Part shown: positions 28,322 through 38,202 of the stretch, piece by piece | How the letters are laid out: the number at the start of each line of letters is the position of its first letter | How positions within the stretch are numbered: position 1 is the stretch's first letter | Assembly (NCBI RefSeq): GCF_000227135.1 | Contig: NC_018259.1 | Span: 807,592-871,591 of the forward strand | Length of the DNA: 64,000 nt | DNA from: Leishmania donovani | Lineage: Eukaryota; Euglenozoa; Kinetoplastea; Trypanosomatida; Trypanosomatidae | Direction: 5' to 3' | Program-made: the position numbers and the translations under genes | Notes under the pieces: model-generated | Seen by the model: only the letters and a program-made list of their open reading frames with translations | Database searches by the model: none | What the model was told of the DNA's origin: nothing

Positions 28322-29618
28322 TTCAATGCGCTTGAGCGTATATGATATCCCCGGTGGTTCACGTGTGCTGTGAGGAAGGGAACAACAGAGACAGGTGGAC
28401 AATGCCTGTCTGCACACTTGTGGCTGTGTCTGCGCGGTGAAGCAACACAGTTTGCGGAGAAGGACGAGCTTTTGCGTACGTGCACGCTGCCGTAGCAGTA
28501 GCTGCTCGTGTTGAGAAGTTATGGGAAAGGAAGGAGCAGCAGCAGAGTGCAGTAGCGCGAGCAAGAGTGTGTGGAGAGAGAAGAGAACCGAGTTGTGCCG
28601 ATCGTGTCGGCGGTGTGCAGATGGTGGTGGTGGTGGTGGTGGTGGTGATCGCGCTTTGACAGCGAGGCAGTCGTTGTGGTAGTGTTTCACCCGTGTAGAG
28701 AAAAGGAGGCCATGAAAAGAAAGACGCAAAGCCCGAGTGCCCAAATCTTGGAGAGGCGCAATACCGGTTCGGCCCGTCCCCGGAATGCGCCGTCTCAACG
28801 CAACGCGTGTTTGCAAAAACTCGGTCGTTCGCGAATGAAGCCGAGACAGAGAGCTGTGCGAGGGCACTTAGAAGGGAGACAAAGAGGCGATGAAAATAAC
28901 GAGGCAGAAGCCTCAACGGCAGTGAATCCAACAGGAGACGTAGAGAGACGGGGACGTCAGCACTGAGAACAAGACGTCCGCTCTTGGAAAGAGTTTGAAA
29001 GGTTCTACCATTCGTCTTTTAGGCAGCCCCAGACATCCCGCGACTGTGGCTGGTAGCGCTGTGGCCCGGCGGGAGTACTGCGCAGGCAATGTAGAGGTGA
29101 TTACTTGTTGCTTTTCGGCGCGCATGCCGTTGCGGGGGTTGGGGTTCGGTGGCTGTGCGTGCTCTTTTCGCGGCTGCAGAACCTCCGTTTACGCACCTCG
29201 CAAGTGGCGTCTCTCTCGTCTTCCCCTCCGTCACATGATGACGGCAGCTTTACGTTTGTTTGGTTCCTTCTCGCTGCTAAGGCAACACAACATGCTCTCA
29301 AGTAGGAGAAAAGGGGACGCGGGAGGCACGCGTTGAGGCTGCCAACGGACATTCACATCCACACCCCTCCCCACCCGCACCTCTTCTCCTTCGACCTCAC
29401 GCGCACACATGCACACGTACTCGCACGAGCAGGCGAGCCTTCACGCCTTCCATACACATCCCGAAAAAAAAAAAAACAAGTCGGTGAAAGCGACCCTATA
29501 GACTGAAGCGCATGGCATGGGGAGGGGAAGGACGTGTCTTTGCCTCTCTCCACCCTCATTAACTCCCGCAGCTCCTCCACACCTGTACAGTCGCCGCCTC
29601 CCAGCACTCTTTTTGACG
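28322..29618 (-). other. Spacer between CstF-64-like and membrane-protein genes
   Basis: No gene is seen. It contains a (TGG)n tract at 28622-28647 on the plus strand and an A-run at about 29464-29476. The part near 28322 is the leader of the membrane-protein gene; the part near 29618 is the CstF-64 3' UTR. Confidence 0.55.
28622..28647. repeat. (TGG)n microsatellite
   Basis: About eight or nine TGG units on the plus strand within the leader/spacer of the polytopic membrane-protein gene; it reads as CCA on the transcribed strand. Confidence 0.9.
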
Positions 29619-30833
29619 TCATAAATCTTGAGACATCTCCAAGAGGCGCTTCTGGAGCACCTCCAACTGCTTCCGCTGCGCTGGATCCGGCACCTGCGCG
29701 AAGTCGCGCGCCGACATAGTCAGCACCCGCTCCACATCTTCCTCACTCATGCTTTGGATGAGCTCCAGTACTTCATCGCGCTCCGCCTCCGTCATCGGGG
29801 TCGATGGTGGCACAAGGGACGTCTGGGACCCGGAGGGGGCAGCCGCCGACGAAGAAGCGCTCTCGGTGGCGGTATCGCGCTTGCGGGCACCACGCGCCTC
29901 GCCACTTTTGGCCGCCGACTTCGCCTCCTTCTTGGCCGGCGTTGGCGACTCTGCCGGGGGTTGCTGGGGCGTCTGCTGAGGTGTTGGCAAGGGGGGTTGA
30001 TGCGACGGCGTCGGCTGCTGGGGTGACAGTGGCTGCGCTAGCTCCGCCTCTGCCTCCGCAGCCCTTCGCGACTGGTACGCAGCACGAGGCAGCGAGCCTA
30101 GTGGGATTCGCCCGGCGTGTTGCAGCGTCATGATCACCGCCGACTTCAGCGCCGGGTTGTTGTGTAGCAAACGCTTTGCCTCGTTTGGACGCTCCAACGC
30201 CAGCACGCGCAGCTGCTCCACAGCCGAATACGCCTCCTCCGTGGCCATGCCGCGCAACGCGTCAAGTACGAGGGAGCCGTCGCGGCCGAGAATCGGATCC
30301 GTGTAGAAGCGCGGGAACTGCATCGTCTCTCGTCCGGCCTTGTCTGTGGTTAGCTGCTGTGACTGCTCCTGTTTCTGTTGCGGTTGTGAAGAGAATGGAA
30401 CACGCGCCATCGGAGCACGCATGCCACCGCCACGGCCCATTCCAGAACCATAAGGCGGACGCGATGAGTTCGGAGACGGATACGGCTCTCGCGGTCGCTT
30501 GCGGAATGTGGAATGGTCAGCGGGTCCACTGCCGCCGCCGCCAGGGCCTGCACGCAAAGGTCCGTGAAGTGTGGTGCTGCGCGCCGCCGTCACCCGCATC
30601 GCACGCTCGCCAAAGGTGGTGCCATCAAGGCGGCGAATAGCCTCCTCCGCTGTCTTTTCATCCATGTATCCGGCGATGCCATAGCGGAAGTCCTTCCCTG
30701 GCGCCGGGCCGAAGATGGTGAAGCTCACGACATGGCCGACGGACTCGAAATGTTGACGCAGCTTCTCCTTCTCGATGACGAGAGACACACCGGTGAAGAA
30801 GACGCTGGACGCCACAGAGTTGCGGTCTTCCAT
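29619..30833 (-). CDS. CSTF2: CstF-64-like cleavage stimulation factor subunit (RRM, hinge, C-terminal domain)
   Basis: A 404-aa protein with the three parts of CstF-64 in order. An RRM spans about 10-85, with RNP2-like VFFTGV at 11-16 and an RNP1-like RYGIAGYM. A hinge domain lies at about 178-245 (LDALRGMATEEAYSAVEQL, then NPALKSAV). The last ~50 residues match the CstF-64 C-terminal three-helix domain (VLELIQSMSEEDVERVL, then PAQRKQLEVLQKRLLEM). Between them is a Pro/Gln/Ala-rich linker, where vertebrate CstF-64 has its MEARA region. CstF-64 binds the downstream element of pre-mRNA and acts with CPSF in 3'-end cleavage; in trypanosomatids 3'-end formation is coupled to downstream trans-splicing. 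The frame extends 98 codons upstream through UTR-like sequence; MEDRNSV at 30833 is the domain-consistent start. Confidence 0.82.
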   Translation of the reverse strand: MEDRNSVASSVFFTGVSLVIEKEKLRQHFESVGHVVSFTIFGPAPGKDFRYGIAGYMDEKTAEEAIRRLDGTTFGERAMRVTAARSTTLHGPLRAGPGGGGSGPADHSTFRKRPREPYPSPNSSRPPYGSGMGRGGGMRAPMARVPFSSQPQQKQEQSQQLTTDKAGRETMQFPRFYTDPILGRDGSLVLDALRGMATEEAYSAVEQLRVLALERPNEAKRLLHNNPALKSAVIMTLQHAGRIPLGSLPRAAYQSRRAAEAEAELAQPLSPQQPTPSHQPPLPTPQQTPQQPPAESPTPAKKEAKSAAKSGEARGARKRDTATESASSSAAAPSGSQTSLVPPSTPMTEAERDEVLELIQSMSEEDVERVLTMSARDFAQVPDPAQRKQLEVLQKRLLEMSQDL

Positions 30834-31330
30834 ACTTCTGCGCTCACGTCGAACCTTTTGGCATGAGCGCCGGTCACTGTGTACCTCTGCACGTGTCACA
30901 CGGCACCTCTTTCGGCCTCTGTGTGTGCGCCTTTTTTTTTCTTCCGGCACACTCCTGTGCCGCCCGCTGTGCAGTGTTGGCAACGCGTGCAGAAAACCGT
31001 GTGCACCTGCTGAAGGACGTGCGTGTACGTGTTTAGGATGCACGGGAAAAGATGGGAGGGGGGAAGCAGAGATGAAGGAAGAGGAACAGGTGGTACGACG
31101 CCAAGGTGAGAAACGAAAAAAAGGCATCGAGCGAAAGGGGAGGCAAGGAAGCGCAGAGAAGACGCGGCAAACTACAGCGCTGCATGCAGCGGAGAACGCG
31201 GCCCAGACACACCCGTGAAGGAGGAGAAGGGAATCACAAGTCGGTCACATGTTGAGACCACACACACGCATACGAGCAAAAAGGATGATGTGCCTCCTTC
31301 CCGCATGTGCAGCTGAATAGCGTGAGCTTG

Positions 31331-31378
<48 letters not shown>

Positions 31379-31746
31379 CGGCGACAAGGAGGAAACGAGC
31401 GGGTGTCGCAATGCTCACACAAACACGGGGGCAAGACGAGTCCCTGAAGTAGTATCGTTGTTGCTGTCACTGTATGTGTGTTCAAACGTGTATCCCAGCG
31501 CCCACGTGTGCCTGTACGTGTGCGTGTCTGTTCCTCGGCGATGCGGCATTCAACTTGATGGGCACCCCTTTTCGAGTGTGCTCTGTTCACGTGTGCAGCC
31601 TGGAAGGCCTCTGAAAACACACACACACACACACGTGGCGCAGCAACCACGAAACGCGCACTCACACGCACAGCCATCGATCAAGACCCTCACACAGCAG
31701 CACAGGCAGCTGCGCATTCGCCTAGGTCGCGGAGCGGGCAGGCAAA
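30834..31746 (-). other. Spacer between the small membrane protein and CstF-64 genes
   Basis: No gene is seen. Purine-rich blocks at 31040-31165 on the plus strand would serve as polypyrimidine splice signals for CstF-64. The stretch also contains the (TG)21 microsatellite at 31333-31374 and an (AC)n run near 31617-31634. Confidence 0.55.
31333..31374. repeat. (TG)21 microsatellite
   Basis: Forty-two bases of uninterrupted TG on the plus strand, the longest dinucleotide run in the window. It lies in the 3' UTR of the MGNSSS protein gene or the CstF-64 leader region. Confidence 0.95.
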
Positions 31747-32148
31747 CTAAAAAAACTCATCCTCACCGTCTTCGTGTGCGTCTTCAAAGTAGTTCAGCTC
31801 CTTCTGCAGCTGCATTGCGTGGTAGGTAGTGTAAAATGCACCAATCCCGTAATGCACGGAGCGCGGAAAGAGTCGGCTCGTGAAGAGAATCTTCATTGGC
31901 GCGCCCAAGGTGAAGAGCAGCGACGCTGTGAGACCCGCCTGCGCGCCTAGCAGCGGCATGTGCAGCGAGGTGCTAAACCCGGTGGAGCAGCCGAGGAGTA
32001 CAAGCAGTGTGACGTTGGTGTAGACGTTCGATATTCGCAGCACGCCATTTGGCACGCTGTTGAAGAGGCATGAGACCGCACACACACCGGCAAGGGGAGT
32101 GTTGATCGCGTAGGGGTCAAACCACTCCCGGCTAGAGCTGTTGCCCAT
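31747..32148 (-). CDS. Small membrane protein with predicted N-myristoylation start (MGNSSS)
   Basis: A 133-aa protein. Starting at the first ATG (32148) it begins MGNSSSREW, with Gly2 and Ser6, a good N-myristoylation consensus. The frame reaches four codons further only through a TTG, which would bury the glycine, so the ATG is preferred. After a short polar head there are three or four weakly hydrophobic segments (VCAVSCLFNSV, then TLLVLLGCSTGF, then a Gly/Ala/Leu-rich stretch, then YGIGAFYTTYHAM). The C-terminus is an acidic tail, DAHEDGEDEFF. The length and Gly-rich helices recall TMEM14-type proteins, but I cannot claim that family. Function unknown. Confidence 0.72.
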   Translation of the reverse strand: MGNSSSREWFDPYAINTPLAGVCAVSCLFNSVPNGVLRISNVYTNVTLLVLLGCSTGFSTSLHMPLLGAQAGLTASLLFTLGAPMKILFTSRLFPRSVHYGIGAFYTTYHAMQLQKELNYFEDAHEDGEDEFF

Positions 32149-33770
32149 CCCTGGTACCAAGCAGCCTTGTCCTTTGATGTATCCGCAGTTCGGCTTCCTC
32201 GCATAGAAGCCTGTGTGTGTGTGTGTGTGTGTGTGTGCTTATGTTTCTTTTCTGTGGATAGAATGTGCTCTGACCTTTCTTTCGTGAGGAATCACACGCA
32301 CGCCTTGGCAGCCCGCTCCTTCAGAAAAGCGCTAAGAGAGGAACGTGCGCCCTGCGGCGGAGGGGAAAGGAGAAGCGCAGCGGTCGCGTCTCGCACGTCG
32401 GGGATTCCGTTACTTTTTGGGCTATGCAACAGCGAAAGACTGACGTATTATACGTGAAGTCGGCGCACATTGTTTTGTTGCTCTGGTCGATAGGGGGTGT
32501 GATGTTGTTGTAGGAAAGAGAGAAGGCAAGGAGAAGAGGTGAAGGGATGAAGAGCGCGGGCACTCGCCAGTGGAAATAAGGTGGGCAGGGCGCCAAGACA
32601 AGGATTCGCCACTTCACGAAACAAAGGATCGTCGTAGCAATGCCTGGGAGGGCTGTCGTAGATATGCAGAAGCCCCTATCCGTCGGAAATGCTCCGCGCT
32701 ATCACACGCCCCACCCCTCTCCGTATTTTACTTGTATACGTGTAGACGTATGCATGTGTGGGAGTTCGCCAGCTGTCAGACACGCATCTGCACGCACCCT
32801 GTTGGCAACCAAAAGGTGGCAAGAAGCCCACGCTGTGGCACTGCGAGTACCACGTGTTGCGTTCCTTCCACCATCATCCCTCACTCCTGCGAGCAGGCTG
32901 GCATCAGAACGATGTGAGCAGTGTCTTATGCGCCTTTAATTTGAGAGAGCGTCATGTAAAAGGCACACACATGAAAACATTACCAAGAAAAGGAAGAGAA
33001 GCTAACGCACACGCACCATGATGCACACATGCACACAGAGAAACTTAGAATCATTGCAGAAGCACACCTAAGAATAAAAAGGTATCATCATCGAAAAGAA
33101 ACAAGCGAGGCAATACAACTCCACTGCACCACGGAATAGCACGCACGCCGGAATGGGCAGAGAGGGACGGAGGGAATAGGTGCAGCAAACAGGCTGTGGA
33201 AACGAACATGAGGAGAGAAAGCGAGAGAGAAAGCGAAGAGAGGAGGTTGGGGCCAATACACCAAGCAAGTCGCCGCGCCGCTTACAAGCGCCCCTCTACA
33301 CCTCCACCCCCCCCCCTTGTTCTTCGTGTACGCGTCCCTGTATCCGGCGTCGGCTCTGTTCATCTATAGACCACCCCCACACAGCCCCTCATTTCCTGCT
33401 GCAAGGCCTTTGCATCCCGTTTTCCTATTTCTCCCTTTCGCATTACATTAAAGTCTTAATAACGCGAAAACGAGGCGATGCAACCAGGAAAGCAAAACGA
33501 AAGAGACAGAGAGAGAGACATCGAGAGAGGGACCTGCGAGAGGTGGGCGCCACAGGGACGGGTAAGGGAAGAAAATAGGATGTGCATGTGCTGGCGAAAC
33601 GTCCTCCATGGGCATCCCCTCGCCGTCCCCCTTCCTCTCGCAACGCGCTGCGCTCAAACAAGTTGCAATCTCGTTTCCACTCTCTTCTTTTTTTTGGACT
33701 TCCTTTCCTTCTTCACCCTCTCAGCTCTTACGCAATTCACGCACACATACACCACTAACGTCAGTAGTAC
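32149..33770 (-). other. Spacer between importin and small membrane-protein genes
   Basis: No gene is seen. It has a (GT)n tract at 32211-32237, a C-run near 33307-33317 and purine-rich blocks near 32325-32375 that could be the splice signal of the small membrane protein; the remainder is the importin 3' UTR. Confidence 0.55.
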
Positions 33771-36700
33771 TTACATACTGGCAAGGTACTGCTTCGCCTG
33801 CTCGGAGAGGCAGCTGGGGCTAGCTGCCTTCACGCAAGTCAAAAATCCGGCAGTGGAGCCGGGGAGGGCTTGCAGGACGGGATGGTTGTTCGTCACCCAC
33901 CCGAGAACCACATCGTGGATGCGGCGGGCCTCTATCTCGTCATCCTTCGCCGGCAGCGCCTTGCCCACTACTGTCAGCATCGCTGTTGCCGCCTGCTGGA
34001 GCGCCGTCGTGCCGTAGAAGTTCAGCAGCGACACGTACAGGCTTATCACGTTACAGGTGCAGTGTGTGTACTCCTCCTGATTCACCAGGTTCGACGAGAA
34101 GTACTTTTCGGCCACCTGCTGCACGTGTACAGCGTACTCACCGCCGTCGACACCCATGTTCGTAGTTGCGTGCGAGCCGAGCAGCTGGACAATGACGTTC
34201 ATGAGGTAAAAGTCGCTCTGCAGTAGCCCGTCGTCGGAGGACGACGACGCGATCGTCAACGAGCTCGTACAGATCTGTGGCAGCGACGGAACAATCGACT
34301 GTGGCGCGTGCGTCACAAAGTCGCTCAGAATGCCGGCGGCACGCGTCATGTAAAAGTCGTCCGTCGACGCCTGAAGCCACTCACCGAGCACGGGAAAGGC
34401 TTTCTCAAGGAACGGCGCCGCGAACACCTCCTTCGAGGCAGCGAGAAGAGTGCCAATCAAGTCACACATGGAGGAGATGGTCAGCTGGACCTCCTCGTCC
34501 TCCACCTCAAGCGCGTCGAGCTCATCCTCATCGTTCTCCGTCGCCTTCTTCTGCAGGCACTCGTTGCGGCGCTTTACCACAACCTCCAAAGCAGCCATTA
34601 CCTTGTCACACACGAGGGCCGTGTTGGTGGGACTCATGATTGCCGGGTGCACGCTAACGCAGCGACCAATGCACCGCAGCATCACCTCCATCACGCTGTT
34701 TTCCGACTCCTCGCCGAGCGCCTCCATCAGCTTCGGCAGAGCTGCCTCGGCCAGCTGCTGCGCCGCCGGGTCCTTCATCTCCTCGTAGCACTTCAGTATC
34801 TCTTCGAGCATCGACGCGCCGCTCTCACGAACAGCCTCACCAGCAATGAAGGACAGCTGGCCCATGGCCGCGTTCGCAATATCGCAGAAGTATGGGGCCA
34901 GTCCGATGCCAAGGTCCTTCAGCATCGCGAAGACCACGTTGGAGGCAAGCTCCTTGTCCTCGATGAGGCTTGTGTGAATCGTCACGACTCGCTCACCGAC
35001 GCCCGGGATAACAAAGCGCATCTTCTCCACACCGTCCGGCAGGTCATCGTCATCGTCGTCCTCGCCGACGCCCACGTTCGCGATCTCCATGTCGCACTCC
35101 ATGCTCATCATGTTCAGCAGGATGGGGATGACGGTGCTGAGGTACGGCTGGGCCTGGTCCTTGAGACACTCCACCATGCATGTCCAGCCACGCATCACGA
35201 AACGTGTGCGCGGGTCATCATTCGTGAGGCCGCCGTCGCACAGCTGTTTCAAGTAGTTGCACACATCATGCGCGTACTTGGCAAACGCATCACGGCCAAC
35301 ACCGCAGGCGAGCAGCGTCACACACTCGATGGCCTTGCACTTTGTCTTCATCGCCTCCGGTGTGTCCGGAAAGCTCAGCACCTCCTGGTAGACAGGCACG
35401 AGCGCCTCCACGTACGGCAGAAGCATGCCCTTGCACGTTGAGGACACTGACGAGAGCACGCCCAGCGCCGCCTCACGGACAAAGAAGTGCTGTGTCCCTC
35501 TGATCATCGCTAGGCAATCACCGCACATCACCTCGATGTACGGATGCAGGATGGCGCGGAACTCGTCGAGGCCGTCCTCGTCGTCGTCTTCCTCCTCATC
35601 ACCCGTCACGCTGTCAATGAAGCTGTCAAGGCAGTTGGCCGCGCATGTCGCCACGCGCGGCACGTCGTCGCGCAGAGCAGCAACGACTGCAGGCAGGATG
35701 GCGCCGTGCACCTTCATCTGCAGCTCCGGCGCAAAGTCCTGGGAGAGCTGTGCGAGGCAGTCAAGCGTGTTGGCGCGCACGTACTTGGACTCGTCCTTCA
35801 CGTGCGGCACGACCATCTGCACCAGCGACGGCAGCTGCGACGAAAAGACAGTGCGCATGCCCTCGCCTGCGTAGCAGATAAGCAGCACCGCGGCGTTTCT
35901 ATGCTGCCACTGCGGCGAGTTGATGTTCTGTGCAAACAGCGTCTGCGCCGTTTTTTGAAGCTTGCGGCCGCCGAGGGCGTTCGAAATGCGATCCAGCCCG
36001 CTCGACCCGATCACCAGATCCGAGTTCTCCTCCAGGTTGTCCTCGTCTTTGTCGCGGCCGGTGACGTCCCAGTCCGCACCGTAGTCGGGGTTCAGAGTGT
36101 ACTGGAAGAGCAACTCGAAAAAGGATGAGGCGAACTGCGGCACCTTGCGCACGGTCTTGGGAACTTCCTCGCAGTATGTCAGCATCAGCTCCACCGCCAT
36201 GTGGCGCGCGCCGGCGTCCACCTGAGGTGCGGCGGCCACCTGCATCATAAGCCCCAGAAGGTGCTCGGCATCATGCTGGAAGAGGCTAATGCTCGACGAC
36301 ATTCCCTCCACAGTGGCCTCCAGGATCGACTCCACCGACTCCCACTCGCCCTGGTTTAGGTAGGCCTCGATGACACTCAGCATCTTCGGCACCAGCGGAC
36401 GCAGACGGTCCGCCATGCCAAGGTTTGACAGACGAATCGTCGCCTCGAAGGCGGCCTTCTTGAGGTCGGCACCGTCTGTCTCTTGCATGAAGCACGTCTC
36501 CAAGCCCGTCGCTAGCGTATCGGCATGAGATTGGAAGTACGCAGCCATGGCCATCGAGGTTGCCTGGACGATTTCGCAGCACATCGTCCTCAGCGCCGTG
36601 TCGCCCTTGGCGTCGCCGAGAATGGTCATAACGCTCGTCCACAGCTCATTCCAGTCCTCCTTCTCCTGGAACACCTGCACCGCCAGAGCACTGACGCACG

Positions 36701-37019
36701 CCGCAGCAGGCGAGCGCAGGCCACCCTGAGAAGCAGAGTTGATCACAGCGAGCATATGCGCCTTCACCGCAGCGCGCGCTACCGCATCGGACGCGGCATA
36801 TGGTGACGGGGTAGCGTTGAAGAGCTTGCGCAGCAGCACCAAGCTCATGGTCTTCACACCCGTGTCCTGCGAAGTCGCACTAGTCTCCGCCAAGGCACAC
36901 ATCATCCAAACAGGACTGGAGGCAACCATGCCATTGTAGTGCTCCTCAGCGGACTTGCGCTCTTGGTTGTCGGCGGAGCGCAGTCCATTCAGCAGTGCGA
37001 TGAGATGACTCGAGTCCAT
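33771..37019 (-). CDS. Importin beta-3 / RanBP5 / Kap121-type karyopherin
   Basis: A 1082-aa all-helical protein, close to the usual ~1090 aa of IPO5/Kap121. It begins with an importin-beta N-terminal-like segment (HLIALLNGLRSADNQERKSAE) and continues as HEAT repeats throughout, for example FVREAALGVLSSVSSTCKG and RANTLDCLAQLSQDFAP. Acidic loops (DEEEDDDEDGLDEF and GEDDDDDDLPDG) match those between HEAT repeats of this family. It should carry ribosomal proteins and other cargo into the nucleus under Ran control. The frame runs 29 codons upstream, but MDSSHLIALL at 37019 is the standard start. A 377-codon frame on the opposite strand (34308-35441) is a codon-bias shadow. Confidence 0.9.
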   Translation of the reverse strand: MDSSHLIALLNGLRSADNQERKSAEEHYNGMVASSPVWMMCALAETSATSQDTGVKTMSLVLLRKLFNATPSPYAASDAVARAAVKAHMLAVINSASQGGLRSPAAACVSALAVQVFQEKEDWNELWTSVMTILGDAKGDTALRTMCCEIVQATSMAMAAYFQSHADTLATGLETCFMQETDGADLKKAAFEATIRLSNLGMADRLRPLVPKMLSVIEAYLNQGEWESVESILEATVEGMSSSISLFQHDAEHLLGLMMQVAAAPQVDAGARHMAVELMLTYCEEVPKTVRKVPQFASSFFELLFQYTLNPDYGADWDVTGRDKDEDNLEENSDLVIGSSGLDRISNALGGRKLQKTAQTLFAQNINSPQWQHRNAAVLLICYAGEGMRTVFSSQLPSLVQMVVPHVKDESKYVRANTLDCLAQLSQDFAPELQMKVHGAILPAVVAALRDDVPRVATCAANCLDSFIDSVTGDEEEDDDEDGLDEFRAILHPYIEVMCGDCLAMIRGTQHFFVREAALGVLSSVSSTCKGMLLPYVEALVPVYQEVLSFPDTPEAMKTKCKAIECVTLLACGVGRDAFAKYAHDVCNYLKQLCDGGLTNDDPRTRFVMRGWTCMVECLKDQAQPYLSTVIPILLNMMSMECDMEIANVGVGEDDDDDDLPDGVEKMRFVIPGVGERVVTIHTSLIEDKELASNVVFAMLKDLGIGLAPYFCDIANAAMGQLSFIAGEAVRESGASMLEEILKCYEEMKDPAAQQLAEAALPKLMEALGEESENSVMEVMLRCIGRCVSVHPAIMSPTNTALVCDKVMAALEVVVKRRNECLQKKATENDEDELDALEVEDEEVQLTISSMCDLIGTLLAASKEVFAAPFLEKAFPVLGEWLQASTDDFYMTRAAGILSDFVTHAPQSIVPSLPQICTSSLTIASSSSDDGLLQSDFYLMNVIVQLLGSHATTNMGVDGGEYAVHVQQVAEKYFSSNLVNQEEYTHCTCNVISLYVSLLNFYGTTALQQAATAMLTVVGKALPAKDDEIEARRIHDVVLGWVTNNHPVLQALPGSTAGFLTCVKAASPSCLSEQAKQYLASM

Positions 37020-38202
37020 GGTAAGCAAAAGAAGGCGTCGTTGCGAGTTATATAAATAAAGACGTAGATGCGTGCTGCGCGGAGGAGGAGTGTCGATAAG
37101 AGACAAAACGCTTTTGTTACCTGCTCGCGTTTTCCTGTCGCTTCTCTTGCTCTATGCTTTGTGTAGTTAGCGGAGAGTTGTTCGCGTGCTACCGCCCTTG
37201 CTCTCCTGACGGAAAGGTAAAGAAAAAGAAATCCTAACGTGCGTGCTTGGAAGAACACGCGAAAAAAAAAGGACAACAACTTAGTTAATCAAGCCTTAGA
37301 TGGCAGTTGCGTTGTCCCTTTTAACCTGCGTTTGATAGTGCGTTTCCCCTTCTTAACGGTTACTAGGCTTTACGTCAACGCGATCTTTTTGCTTTGTTGC
37401 TTTTTTTTTGGTGCAGCGTCTCCGTTATTGTTCTGGTGCTTTTCTGAGCAGGATATCCATCAACGTCGCCCATGCGGATACGTTTGTTTGTTGTGATGGC
37501 GGGGAGAGAAGCAGCAGCATCAGTGATTTTGAGCATAGGAGAAAGCAGCATCGGGACAGCGCCCACATGTGAGCCCGAGGAAAAGGCAAGGGAAGGAATC
37601 ACAGCGCAAGAAGAAGAAGAGGGCGTCGAGTGAGACGGGAACATCATCGAATAAGATGGCCTGAGAGGTCAAGGGCATAGCGGGGAAAACGTGCGTGAGG
37701 AAGATCAGACAGGACCTCACGCAAGAGCCAGAAGTCGAGAATGCCCTTCAACTGCGAACCAAAGGAACAGTACATCTTGAAAGTCGCTGCAGGTGTCAAG
37801 GGTGAAACGTGTCTGCGCGCGCGCTGTCATACACTTGTTTTCTAGCACCGAAGCATTGGTACTTCTCTCAATCACACCATCTATTCTGGAAGCGAAAAGA
37901 ATAATCAAAAAGTCGTCGTCACGATGACGGGCACAGCAACGCTGCACGCAAAAACAGAGCTGAGCGAGGCGGAGGTGAAGAGAAATGAACGAAGAAACAA
38001 AAGACGCCGAGAGGCACACTTGCATGTGTCCTATGCAGAAGGTAAAACCACGTATACTCTGTATGCTGAATGAAGAAAGGCGCCTATGCGAAAGCAGACG
38101 AAAAGCACAGCCGGAAGTGTCTCGTGCTTTCGGCTCGCTCTTGCGCGCAGTATCAAAGCATTTGAAACTTCTCTATAAGGAAAAAAACGCCACACCTCGG
38201 GG
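37020..38202 (-). other. Spacer between 1034-aa protein gene and importin gene
   Basis: No gene is seen. This stretch is AT-richer than most spacers in the window and contains T-runs near 37400-37412 (plus strand). Confidence 0.55.

Noticed and set aside
34308..35441. 377-codon open frame on the plus strand opposite importin beta-3
   Set aside because: It is His/Arg/Leu-rich with no domain and mirrors the GC-biased codons of the importin gene on the other strand.
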